Assembly (NCBI GenBank): GCA_027886865.1 | Contig: JAPCJR010000005.1 | Span: 1-64,000, forward strand | From: Nitrososphaerota archaeon | GTDB taxonomy: Archaea > Thermoproteota > Nitrososphaeria > Nitrososphaerales > UBA183 | DNA length: 64,000 nt | Reading direction: 5' to 3' | Translations under genes and position numbers: made by a program | Notes under the pieces: generated by a model | The model's input: the letters and a program-made list of their open reading frames with translations, nothing else | What the model was told of the DNA's origin: nothing | Databases searched by the model: none | Part shown: positions 24,826-32,744 of the stretch, piece after piece | How positions within the stretch are numbered: position 1 is the stretch's first letter | Layout of the letters: every line of letters starts with the position of its first letter

Positions 24826-26061
24826 ATGCGGGCTCTCCGTCATGGTTCAGACCACAAGGCGACGATGCCCCTCATGTTCCTCGCGCTTTTGCTTCTTGCT
24901 TCGGCTTTTGCCCACTCCGTTAGTGCTCAACCCTCCGTCGTCGCAACCGTGAACGTAGGAGATTCGCCAGACGGTGTGGCCTACGACTCCGCCAAGAGCG
25001 AGGTGTTCGTAGCCGACTTTGCCTCTGGCACCGTCTCTGTGATATCCGACAGCACGAATGCAGAGGTAGCAAACATAGGCGTGGGAGTTTATCCAGAGGG
25101 TGTGGCCTACGACTCCGCCAAGGGCGAGGTGTTCGTAGCCGACTTTGCCTCTGGCACCGTCTCTGTGATATCCGACAGCACCAACAAAGTCATCGCTAAC
25201 GTCACGGTCGGAGATGAGCCCACTGCAGTGGCCTACGACTCCGCCAAGGGCGAGGTGTTCGTCGCTAACGATGCTACCCTCTCTGTGATCTCCGACAGCA
25301 CCAATACGGTCGTTGCAAACGTTTCCGTAGGAGTTAAGCCAGACGGCGTGGCCTACGACTCCGCCAAGGGCGAGATCTTCGTAGCCAACATAGGTTCTGA
25401 CACTGTTTCCGTGATCTCCGACAGCACGAATGCAGAGGTAGCAAACATAAGCGTGGGAGATTATCTTGCAAGCATAGCCTACGACTCCGCCAAGGGCGAG
25501 ATCTTCGTAGCCCCCGAGTTTGCTTCTGACACCGTCTCTGTGATCTCCGACAGCACCAATACTGTGGTAGCGACCGTTACCGTAGGAAACATGCCCTCTG
25601 GCATCGCCTATGACTCCGGAACAGGAGAGGTCTTCGTGGCCAACGAAATGGACAACACCGTCTCTGTGATCTCCGACAGCACTAATGCGGTCGGCGCCCC
25701 CCTAGGCGTAGGGAGTGGGCCCCAGGCCTTGGCCTACGACCCCGGCAAGGGGGAGGTCTTCGTGGCAAACACAAAAGACAACACCGTTTCCGTGATCTCC
25801 GTTGGAGCTGCCGTGTCGACCGCATCCAACGGTTCATCTACCAGTGCAAACGTTTCGACTCTGTCGACAAGTTCACAGTCGTGCAATGTGTGTTATACGA
25901 ATTTCGGTAATCCGCCAACCACAAGCAGTAGCAGTAGCTCCGGCAGTTCGTTGGCAATCTCGTGGAACTATGCTGCGATAATCGCGATAAACGCGGCAGT
26001 CTTTCTGGTGCTGACCGCCCTCGCCATGCTGAGAAGGGATACCAGCAGAGAACGCCAATAG
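24826..26061 (+). CDS. Surface protein with a seven-repeat YVTN beta-propeller and C-terminal anchor
   Basis: 411 residues. A signal peptide (hydrophobic MFLALLLLASAFAHSVSA) is followed by seven tandem units of about 42 residues, each with the pattern (V/I)AYDSAKGE(V/I)FVA...TVSVISDSTN. Seven such YncE/YVTN units would close one seven-bladed propeller. Then comes a Ser/Thr-rich linker containing CNVCY and a C-terminal transmembrane helix with a basic tail (MLRRDTSRERQ). ATG 24826 is used because TTAAAT at 24793-24798 sits about 30 bases upstream; an earlier in-frame start would precede transcription. It is probably a cell-surface protein; the ligand is unknown. Confidence 0.88.
   Translation: MRALRHGSDHKATMPLMFLALLLLASAFAHSVSAQPSVVATVNVGDSPDGVAYDSAKSEVFVADFASGTVSVISDSTNAEVANIGVGVYPEGVAYDSAKGEVFVADFASGTVSVISDSTNKVIANVTVGDEPTAVAYDSAKGEVFVANDATLSVISDSTNTVVANVSVGVKPDGVAYDSAKGEIFVANIGSDTVSVISDSTNAEVANISVGDYLASIAYDSAKGEIFVAPEFASDTVSVISDSTNTVVATVTVGNMPSGIAYDSGTGEVFVANEMDNTVSVISDSTNAVGAPLGVGSGPQALAYDPGKGEVFVANTKDNTVSVISVGAAVSTASNGSSTSANVSTLSTSSQSCNVCYTNFGNPPTTSSSSSSGSSLAISWNYAAIIAINAAVFLVLTALAMLRRDTSRERQ
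24937..25812 (+). repeat. Seven tandem ~126-base repeats encoding propeller blades
   Basis: The unit is 126 bases (42 codons), with small codon-sized length changes in units 3 and 5. The blocks beginning at 24973 and 25099 match over about 80 bases with one difference (AAGAGC against AAGGGC), so at least one unit was duplicated recently. The last two units are the most diverged. Confidence 0.9.
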
Positions 26062-26097
26062 CTCGGTCGTTCCCTGTTCCGATATGGGCCCAAGCCT

Positions 26098-26409
26098 TCA
26101 CTCCTCCTCTTCTTCCGAGTCTCCTGAGTCCCCCGAATCTTGCGGTACCTCGACGGCTATCTCCTCTTCTACGACCTTCTCCCCCTTATCGGTGAGCATC
26201 TGGTCGACGGGGTACCAGTGGCTCTTCCCGTCCAGCGCAGTCATCTCGACCTCCGCGTAGCCGACCAATGCTCTTCCTGTGAGCGTACCCGCGGCGGCCT
26301 TTCCGGATGGTGACGTTATCTTCTTCACTTCCACTCCGTCTTCACCGAAGATGGCTTCCCTTGCCGCGTTTATCTTCACCTTCAACCCCTTGGTGGGCTT
26401 GACGTCCAT
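26098..26409 (-). CDS. Small protein of unknown function with an acidic tail
   Basis: 103 residues. The N-terminal about 75 are mixed alpha/beta (VKINAAREAIFGEDGVEVKK, GYAEVEMTALDGKSHWYPVD). The last about 25 are almost all acidic, ending in five or more Glu. Such tails occur in archaeal proteins that bind nucleic acid or ribosomal partners electrostatically, but nothing specific is shown. Single gene, convergent with the propeller gene. Coding bias is like its neighbours. Confidence 0.6.
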   Translation of the reverse strand: MDVKPTKGLKVKINAAREAIFGEDGVEVKKITSPSGKAAAGTLTGRALVGYAEVEMTALDGKSHWYPVDQMLTDKGEKVVEEEIAVEVPQDSGDSGDSEEEEE

Positions 26410-26459
26410 CTACGAACCCTTCGCGTTACGATTTAGGCGGTTTAAGAATTATTCGCAGG

Positions 26460-26780
26460 TCAGAGGAACGATTGAAGAGCGCGCATGACGTCGGCGGTCT
26501 CCTTGACCAGCTCTGCGAGACCGGTCGCTTCTCGCTTCTTCGCGACGAAGGAGGCACCGACCATAGCGACCCCCGCCACTCCTGTGAACGGGTCCGGGGC
26601 CAGAATCAGCGCGGCGCCAGCCTTCCTCAGCGAACTTGCGATTCTAGGAGGCTTGACGGCGAGCCTGATGCTCTTGCTGGCGGTCCGGTCGGAGATGACC
26701 CTCGCGGCGTCCATCTTGTCCTGCGACGCCCTCGCGTAGGCACCGACCATAGCTTTCGCTAGCTTGGCTTCGGATTCCAC
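26460..26780 (-). CDS. Small helical protein of unknown function
   Basis: 106 residues, predicted mainly helical and Ala-rich. A basic first half (ASKSIRLAVKPPRIASSLRK) is followed by a weakly hydrophobic Gly/Ala stretch (AALILAPDPFTGVAGVAMVGASFVAK) that could be a membrane-associated hairpin. No family is recognised. It lies 51 bases upstream of the acidic-tail gene on the same strand, and the two may be co-transcribed. Confidence 0.6.
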   Translation of the reverse strand: MESEAKLAKAMVGAYARASQDKMDAARVISDRTASKSIRLAVKPPRIASSLRKAGAALILAPDPFTGVAGVAMVGASFVAKKREATGLAELVKETADVMRALQSFL

Positions 26781-26908
26781 AGATTACAACCGTTAGCAGA
26801 GCGGTTAATTGGAGAGGGTCAAAACCTCTTCTCCTTACACTCAAAAAGAAGGAAACATATTCCGGTCTGTCCGATGGGCTTTAAAGTCGGAGCTTGGAAA
26901 CCGCGCCG

Positions 26909-27217
26909 TTGACTAGGCTGAGCCCAGCTCAGGTCGAGGCGAGGCTGAAGACGCTCCCCGGATGGAAGAGGGATGGAGATTTCATCGCAAAGTCCTTCAA
27001 GTTCAAGAAGTTCATGGACGGCATAGGCTTCGTGGACGAGGTGGCCCACATCGCGGAAGACCTCGGTCACCATCCCGACATCCACGTGGTCTGGACCACC
27101 GTAGACCTTCAGATCCAGACGCACGATGAAGGCGGCATAACCTCGCTGGACGTCAAGCTCGCCGGGGAGATCGAGAAGCGGCTCGGCCAGAAGAGCCCCC
27201 GGACGGCGAAGCGCTAG
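26909..27217 (+). CDS. Pterin-4a-carbinolamine dehydratase (DCoH-like)
   Basis: 102 residues from TTG 26909. The active-site signature is GHHPDIHVVWTTVDLQIQTH followed by DEGGIT, and GFVDEVAHIAEDLGHHP contains the usual His pair. It dehydrates 4a-hydroxytetrahydropterin. No aromatic amino acid hydroxylase is in the window, so its partner or a role in molybdopterin-like chemistry is open. CTTTAAAG (26880-26887) lies about 26 bases before TTG 26909, which favours that start over the TTG five codons earlier. Confidence 0.88.
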   Translation: MTRLSPAQVEARLKTLPGWKRDGDFIAKSFKFKKFMDGIGFVDEVAHIAEDLGHHPDIHVVWTTVDLQIQTHDEGGITSLDVKLAGEIEKRLGQKSPRTAKR

Positions 27218-27280
27218 CCATACAGCGCTCCGACGGGGCCGTGAACCCCTGTCTGTCCCCTCTTGCAGGCATCCGAATTT

Positions 27281-27305
27281 TTTATATACAACTCGAAGTT
27301 GTATA
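27281..27305 (+). promoter_or_regulatory. Thermosome promoter with a perfect palindrome over the TATA box
   Basis: TTTATATA (27281-27288) is the TATA box. It is overlapped by TATACAACT-CGA-AGTTGTATA (27285-27293 and 27297-27305), a perfect 9-base inverted repeat with a 3-base spacer. Initiation is expected near 27311 and the ATG is at 27330. A protein bound here would compete with TBP or RNA polymerase, as heat-shock repressors do at chaperonin promoters in other archaea. The identity of the binder is unknown. Confidence 0.7.
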
Positions 27306-27329
27306 GTTGGCGTGGTGTTATAGGAAAAT

Positions 27330-29012
27330 ATGTCTACAACCGCTATTCCGGCAGTAACTTCTGGCGGTACTCCCGTTCTCATTCTAAGGGAAGGGAGCAA
27401 CCAATCCAAAGGTAAGGATGCCCAGAGGAACAACATCCAGGCCGCAAAGCTGATCGCCGAGATCGTCAAGACCTCGATCGGCCCCCGTGGCATGGACAAG
27501 ATGCTGGTCGACTCGATGGGCGATGTCACAATCACCAACGACGGCGCGACCATGCTCAAGGAGATAGACGTACAGCATCCTGCAGCGAAGATGCTCGTCG
27601 AGGTCTCCAAGGCCACCGACAACGAGGTAGGCGACGGGACGACCTCAGCGGTCATCCTCGCAGGCGCGTTGCTGGAGAAGGCCGAAGAACTGATCGACAA
27701 GGGCGTTCATCCGACCGTCATAGTCGAAGGCTACAACAAGGCAGCCCGGAAGGCTGTCGAGTTACTCGAAGAGTTTGCCGAGAAGGTGGCCCCTACCAAC
27801 AAGGAGTGGCTGATCAAGATAGCAAGGACCAGCATGCAGACCAAGCTCGTCTCTCGTGAGGCGCAGAATCTTGCAGAGCTGGTCGTGGCAGCCGCGATAC
27901 AGGTGGCCGAGAAGCGCGGGGACACCTACAAGGTCGACCTCGCGAACATCAAGGTCGAGAAGAAGCCAGGAGGCTCACTCGCCGACACGACCCTGATCAA
28001 GGGATTCGTCCTCGACAAGGAGGTCACCCATTCAGGGATGCCGAAGCGCATCGAGAACGCCAAGATCGCTCTCGTGAACGCGGCATTCGAGATAGAGAAG
28101 ACCGAGTTCGACGCGAAGCTGAACATCAGCGACCCGTCCATGATGAAGAAGTTCCTTGACGAGGAGACTCACATGCTAAAGGCGATGGCCGACAAGGTCA
28201 CCGAGATCGGTGCGAACGTCCTCATCTGCCAGAAGGGCATCGACGACATCGCTCAGCACTACCTGGCGAAGGCGGGCGTGCTAGCGGTGAGACGCGTCAA
28301 GGAGAGTGACATGACCAACCTGGCCAAAGCCACCGGAGCCAGAGTCGCCAACAACTTCGAGGACCTCTCTGCCAAGGACCTGGGTAACGCCCAGCTAGTC
28401 GAGGAGCGCAAGGTAGAGCAGGACAAGTGGATCTTCATCGAGGGCGCCAAGAACCCCAAGGCCGTCACGATCCTCATCAGGGGAGGGACCCAGAGGATAA
28501 TAGACGAAGCCGACAGATCTCTCCACGATGCGCTGATGGTGACCAAGGACGTCATCGAGAAACCTGCAGTAGTGGCAGGCGGCGGCGCGCCCGAGGCAGA
28601 GATGGCTGGCGAGATTCTCAGATGGACCGAGAAGCTCAGCGGAAGAGAGCAGCTCGCGGCCCAGAAGTTCGCCGAGGCCCTTGAGACGATTCCCGTCTGT
28701 CTAGCAACCAACGCCGGCCTGGACCCGATTGACACGATGGTGGAGATCAGGGCCAAGCACGCCGAAGGCGGAAAGTGGTTCGGCGTCGAGGCGAAGCAGG
28801 GCAAGGTGCTGGACATGTTCAAGGAAAATGTCATCGAGCCGCTCGCCGTCAAGGAGCAGATAATCAGGTCGGCCACAGAGGCAGCCTGTATGATTCTGCG
28901 CATCGACGACGTGATCGCTGCAGGCAAGTCCAGAGGCCCAAGTGGTCCACCTGGAGGAGGAGGCATGGGCGGTATGGGTGGAATGGGCGGCATGGGCGGC
29001 GACTTCGAGTAA
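27330..29012 (+). CDS. thsA: Thermosome subunit (type II chaperonin)
   Basis: 560 residues. ATP-site motifs are in place: RTSIGPRGMDKM, NDGATMLKEIDVQHPAAKM and GDGTTSAVILAGALL, with VVAGGGAPEAEM near the C-terminus. The tail is a GGM-rich repeat, as in other thermosomes and GroEL. It forms a double-ring ATP-driven folding chamber in the cytoplasm. Only one subunit gene is seen here; others may lie elsewhere. The strong AT-rich promoter with its palindrome suggests regulated, high expression. Confidence 0.97.
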   Translation: MSTTAIPAVTSGGTPVLILREGSNQSKGKDAQRNNIQAAKLIAEIVKTSIGPRGMDKMLVDSMGDVTITNDGATMLKEIDVQHPAAKMLVEVSKATDNEVGDGTTSAVILAGALLEKAEELIDKGVHPTVIVEGYNKAARKAVELLEEFAEKVAPTNKEWLIKIARTSMQTKLVSREAQNLAELVVAAAIQVAEKRGDTYKVDLANIKVEKKPGGSLADTTLIKGFVLDKEVTHSGMPKRIENAKIALVNAAFEIEKTEFDAKLNISDPSMMKKFLDEETHMLKAMADKVTEIGANVLICQKGIDDIAQHYLAKAGVLAVRRVKESDMTNLAKATGARVANNFEDLSAKDLGNAQLVEERKVEQDKWIFIEGAKNPKAVTILIRGGTQRIIDEADRSLHDALMVTKDVIEKPAVVAGGGAPEAEMAGEILRWTEKLSGREQLAAQKFAEALETIPVCLATNAGLDPIDTMVEIRAKHAEGGKWFGVEAKQGKVLDMFKENVIEPLAVKEQIIRSATEAACMILRIDDVIAAGKSRGPSGPPGGGGMGGMGGMGGMGGDFE

Positions 29013-29038
29013 AGGGCCCACCCTCTCTCTTCCTTCCT

Positions 29039-29061
29039 GATCCCACCATTTTCGTGGGATC
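29039..29061 (+). terminator. Hairpin between the convergent thermosome and MFS genes
   Basis: GATCCCAC (29039-29046) and GTGGGATC (29054-29061) form a perfect 8-bp stem with a 7-base loop, 27 bases after the thermosome stop. It overlaps the stop codon of the convergent MFS gene. As a DNA palindrome it could act for either transcript as a 3'-end or mRNA-stability element. Confidence 0.55.
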
Positions 29062-30304
29062 ATCCGACTTCTTTTTCAGCTATCTTCTTGTGCTCGTAGT
29101 CTCCCCTCTTCATGAGGGGGGTCACGGCCGCGCCTATGAGCCCCAGCGCCGCGAGCAGCACGAACGCGAAGTTGAGGCGCGCGTAATCGTTCCCTATGAT
29201 TAGCTGGGTTATCGCCGGCCCTATCACGTTCCCTCCCATTATCCCGAGCCCCCAGACGAAGCCATTGGCCGCCGTCCAAGACGCCTGCGGCACATAATCA
29301 GATGCGAGGCTCAGGAGAGTGGGGAACGAGCTGTATGAGAAGAACCCCAATAGAACGATGAAGGTCAGGCCCAAATAACCTCCCGTTGATATGTACCCTA
29401 TCACGGAGAGCGACGCACCCGCCGAGCTCATGCCGAGGACGTATCTCTTGTCCAGCCTCTCCACGAGCGTCCCAAAGATGAGTTGGCCCGGGATCGCGCC
29501 GATGAATACGGCCGCGAGCGTGAAGCCAAGAGCCGACCCGATGCCCTCCCCCTTCACGAATGTGATGTACGTGGGCAGCCAGACGAATACTCCGGCCCCT
29601 GCTACGGACCTCACCGCCGTGACGGCTGTCAGCACTACGATCCCCTTTGTCAGGGCTTCTCTGACGCCGGCGCTCCTGCCTCCTGAGGACCTGCGCGCTC
29701 GCCCGTAGCTACCCAGCCCAAACCAGATCGCGACGGACGCGCCAAGGCCGAGCGCAGAGAGCACGGCGAGCGCGCTGCGCTGGGACAGGAACATCGCTAT
29801 GGCGAAGAACAGCGGAGGAAACATGGCGGAACCTACCTGTCCGAAGGAGCCGTTGACGCCCATCGCCTTCCCTCTGTTGCCGAACCCGAAGGAGGTCTGC
29901 AGTATTGAAGCACCTATCGGGTGATAGAACGCGCTCCCGAGCCCGGCGAGGATAGCGAAAGCGGCGACCATGAAGTAGAGCAGGCCCTGTCCCGGGTAGC
30001 TGAGCGCGATGTCGAACCCGAGGAAGGCGAGTGAGAAGAGCGCGATTCCGGTCGCCATCATCTTCCCCTGAGACCTGTTCCCGTCAGCCAGGTGGCCGAC
30101 GTAGAAGTTGAGCAGCGCCGAGGAGGAGTAGAAGGAGACAGAGATGAGGGTGACGAGTATCGACGGGGTCTGCTTCTCGTTGACGATGATGTCGGCGATC
30201 AACGGGATGAATGTGACCCACCCGTCATTCACGAGGTGGCCGAGCGAGGTGAATGCGAGTGCGCGCCATCTGTCGGCCGACCGGCCGCTTTCCAATCGAC
30301 GCAC
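29060..30304 (-). CDS. MFS transporter
   Basis: 414 residues with about 12 transmembrane segments in two halves. Charged MFS loop motifs are visible, such as VGHLADGNRSQGKMMA between helices 2 and 3. The second half repeats the pattern (FGTLVERLDKRYVLGMSS). The layout resembles fosmidomycin-resistance-type or other drug/metabolite exporters, but the substrate is unknown. It starts 45 bases downstream of the Nudix-like gene on the same strand, so it may be the last gene of the MBL-Nudix-MFS unit. Confidence 0.85.
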   Translation of the reverse strand: MRRLESGRSADRWRALAFTSLGHLVNDGWVTFIPLIADIIVNEKQTPSILVTLISVSFYSSSALLNFYVGHLADGNRSQGKMMATGIALFSLAFLGFDIALSYPGQGLLYFMVAAFAILAGLGSAFYHPIGASILQTSFGFGNRGKAMGVNGSFGQVGSAMFPPLFFAIAMFLSQRSALAVLSALGLGASVAIWFGLGSYGRARRSSGGRSAGVREALTKGIVVLTAVTAVRSVAGAGVFVWLPTYITFVKGEGIGSALGFTLAAVFIGAIPGQLIFGTLVERLDKRYVLGMSSAGASLSVIGYISTGGYLGLTFIVLLGFFSYSSFPTLLSLASDYVPQASWTAANGFVWGLGIMGGNVIGPAITQLIIGNDYARLNFAFVLLAALGLIGAAVTPLMKRGDYEHKKIAEKEVG

Positions 30305-30349
30305 GGCACCCGACGGAGCGATTAAGTCTTGTCCTGCTTGGCTCGCCGG

Positions 30350-30871
30350 CTACTGGTTCTTCCATCTGCCGGCATAGGCGAGCACGTCGACCTGAGAACG
30401 GACGACATCCTCTCTTTTGAGCTCGCCGGACTTCACGAACCTGAGTTCCCGCCAGGCGTCGCTTTTGGGCGGATTGTCGCGCTCTCCGAGATAGATGAAC
30501 CCGATGTCCCAGTGGTTCTCGTTCCCGGACGTGTCCACGAAGGTGAGCGGGCCGGTTATCTTCATGTCCCTCACGTGAAGCTGCTCTCTCAGTATCCTCC
30601 TGGCCGCCCCCTCTGGCGTCTCGAAGAGCATCAAGTGCGAGGAAGGGAGCATCCAGCCTCCGCTGTGGCGCTGCACCCTCTTCGCGTCGAGGGCCCCGAT
30701 GTGGTCCCAGTGTGCGTCCTTGTTTATCTTGCCCATGAGGATGCTGTCGGGGTCGTTGTGCTTGGAGACGATGAGGAAAGCCGAGATGCACATGCCCCCC
30801 TCGGGCATCTTCCTCATCCTCGGCGGAACAGCCGTCTTGCTGAAGGCTGCGAACCTCCTCTCGGTGGTCAC
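30350..30871 (-). CDS. Nudix-like protein with a degenerate Nudix box
   Basis: 173 residues. Beta-rich with AFLIVSKHNDPDSILMGKIN, then GGWMLPSSHLMLFETPEG and AARRILREQLHV in the position of the Nudix box (GX5EX7REUXEEXGU). Only some of the metal-binding Glu residues remain (RILREQ in place of RExxEE), so hydrolysis of nucleoside diphosphates is doubtful. Its first base is the last base of the upstream metallo-beta-lactamase-fold gene, so the two are translationally coupled. The Nudix assignment is by pattern only. Confidence 0.6.
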   Translation of the reverse strand: MTTERRFAAFSKTAVPPRMRKMPEGGMCISAFLIVSKHNDPDSILMGKINKDAHWDHIGALDAKRVQRHSGGWMLPSSHLMLFETPEGAARRILREQLHVRDMKITGPLTFVDTSGNENHWDIGFIYLGERDNPPKSDAWRELRFVKSGELKREDVVRSQVDVLAYAGRWKNQ

Positions 30872-31776
30872 TAGGGATTCTTCTCCAGGTAGTGGATGAT
30901 CCCCATCGCGCTCGTCCGGATGGCCGTGTCCGCATACCCCGGTAAGCCGTCCTCGGGCATCCCAGCCTCTTGTGCGAGCTTAGCCCTCAGGCTGGAGGTG
31001 ATGTCGTCGAGCGACGCGCCCGATTTCTTCATCTCCCTGACGTCCGCTATCCACTCGTCGGTCTTCTTCTTGGTCTCGGCCAGTACCTCCTTGACGTCGG
31101 CCCTGACGCCAAAGTGAGGGGCGAGTAGGAGCTTGGAGTCCAGCTGGCTCAGCTTCTCGGTGGTCCTGCCCAGCTCTGCGGGGTCGAGGCTCGGAGGAGG
31201 CGTGGTGGGCAGCACCACCCCAACCGACGGGTAGACTATCGCCACAGCGTCGGCGGCGATGAGCACCTTCTCCTCCTCTACGTAGACGGATATCTGGTGC
31301 GGAGCGTGCCCGGGAGCGTGAATGGCGGTCAGCGAGAGGCCGCCGAGGTCGATGTGCATCTCCTCCCCCACCGGAGTGATCCTTTCAGCCTGGATTCCCT
31401 TAGGGATGCCGTACATCTTGATGGTCTCATCTCCGAAGACCCCCGTCGCGCTCTTGATCAGACGGCTCGGGTCGACAAGGTGGGGGACGCCCCTCTCCTG
31501 CGCTATCACCTTGGCTCTCGGCATCTCCTCTATGAGATAGCCTGCGGCTCCGGCGTGGTCGAGATGCACGTGGGTCGGAATCAGGTAGTCCACGTCCGCA
31601 GGACTCACCCCCAGCTCCCTGAGGCCCTCAAGGACTGCCCGCGCAGAGGTCGCGTAGCCGCAGTCGACCAGAGCCGTCTTCGAGCCCTTGAGAAGGTACG
31701 CCGCCACCGAGTTCTTCTCTCCCAGTGCTAGAGTGTCGATGAGATAGACGCGGTCCGAGACCTTGGAGGTCGTCAT
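30871..31776 (-). CDS. Metallo-beta-lactamase fold hydrolase
   Basis: 301 residues. The dinuclear metal site is THVHLDHAG (HxHxDH), with further ligands in HAPGHAPHQ and the Asp in VLIAADAVAIV. The family includes glyoxalase II, lactonases and thioesterases; nothing points to RNA processing. A GGTTTATCG element at 31797-31805 lies 26 bases before the ATG, which indicates a leaderless start. The stop overlaps the Nudix-like gene by one base. A thioester or lactone substrate is a guess. Confidence 0.85.
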   Translation of the reverse strand: MTTSKVSDRVYLIDTLALGEKNSVAAYLLKGSKTALVDCGYATSARAVLEGLRELGVSPADVDYLIPTHVHLDHAGAAGYLIEEMPRAKVIAQERGVPHLVDPSRLIKSATGVFGDETIKMYGIPKGIQAERITPVGEEMHIDLGGLSLTAIHAPGHAPHQISVYVEEEKVLIAADAVAIVYPSVGVVLPTTPPPSLDPAELGRTTEKLSQLDSKLLLAPHFGVRADVKEVLAETKKKTDEWIADVREMKKSGASLDDITSSLRAKLAQEAGMPEDGLPGYADTAIRTSAMGIIHYLEKNP

Positions 31777-31864
31777 CGCTCTCGTGCGAGCCTGTCCAGG
31801 TTTATCGTCATGACGGCCCAGCCATGCAACAGGGTCCTTTTCTCCTCTCCGGGTGCTACCTGCG

Positions 31865-32743
31865 CTACTTTGGGAGGAACCTGTCGAGGCGTTCTTTGAG
31901 CTTTACGGCGGCTACCGACCAGTCCCCGTCGCAAACGTTGTTCAAGTAAATGTCGTTCTCGAACTCCAGGGAGAGGAACCCCTGGTAGCTCACGTCCCTG
32001 AGCGCAGCGAAGAAGGCCCTCCAGTCTACGACGCCCTCGCCCAGGAACGGGAAGTAGAAGGTCTCACCGAAGACCCCCGGCTTCCCGAACGCGTCCTTCA
32101 CGTGCACGTGCTTGACCATCTTCCCAAGCCTCCTCACCGACCATGCGATGTCGTTGCCATAGAGAGCCAAGTGCGAGGGGTCGACGTTCACTCCGAGATA
32201 CTTTGAGTCGAAGTATCCCAAGAGCTCCCTTACCGTATAGTAGTCGTGCACGAGCATGCCGAATACCGGCTCCACTGTGACGACCACGCCACTCTTCTCC
32301 GCGACATCCACCACCTCCGAGAGAGAGCCCACCACCGATTTCCAGGCCTCTCCCTCAGAGATGTCCCTCCCTATCTTGGCGAACTCGGGGTTCCACGTCA
32401 TCGGTCCGGTGAATACGTTCATCACGGGGACATCGAGCTCCCCCGCGCAGGCGACCATTTCCTTGAGAGTCTCCGTCCTTCTCTCCATCGACGTCCTGTC
32501 GGTCGTCACGAGGTCCTGCCAGCACATTATGTTGGAGACCTGAAGCTTCCCTTTCCTGGTCTTGGCTACTAGCCTCCTTAGATCTTCCACGCTGCGGAAG
32601 TTTCGGTCGAGCATCCACTCTACGCCGTCGTATCCGGCCCCCCTGAGCACCTCGATCGCCTCCTCGGGACGCGGTGCGCTCCAGCGCCCCGGCGACGTCA
32701 TGTAGTACGGAATGAACGAGACCTTCCAATCAGGGGCAGGCAT
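31865..32743 (-). CDS. Sugar phosphate isomerase/epimerase-like TIM barrel
   Basis: 292 residues of the xylose-isomerase-like AP_endonuc_2 family. Metal ligands are suggested by TVEPVFGMLVHD (Glu), NVDPSHLALYG (Asp and His), KHVHVKDAFG (His, Asp) and the late FLSLEFEND (Glu). Family members isomerise sugars, inosose or hydroxypyruvate. It is the last gene of a minus-strand operon, 1 to 10 bases after the LLM gene depending on its start. A keto/aldo isomerisation of the operon's intermediate is likely. Confidence 0.82.
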   Translation of the reverse strand: MPAPDWKVSFIPYYMTSPGRWSAPRPEEAIEVLRGAGYDGVEWMLDRNFRSVEDLRRLVAKTRKGKLQVSNIMCWQDLVTTDRTSMERRTETLKEMVACAGELDVPVMNVFTGPMTWNPEFAKIGRDISEGEAWKSVVGSLSEVVDVAEKSGVVVTVEPVFGMLVHDYYTVRELLGYFDSKYLGVNVDPSHLALYGNDIAWSVRRLGKMVKHVHVKDAFGKPGVFGETFYFPFLGEGVVDWRAFFAALRDVSYQGFLSLEFENDIYLNNVCDGDWSVAAVKLKERLDRFLPK

Positions 32744-32744
32744 C

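Noticed and set aside
26819..27700. 293-codon minus-strand open frame across the pterin dehydratase and thermosome start
   Set aside because: It spans two unrelated plus-strand genes and the thermosome promoter; no domain seen.
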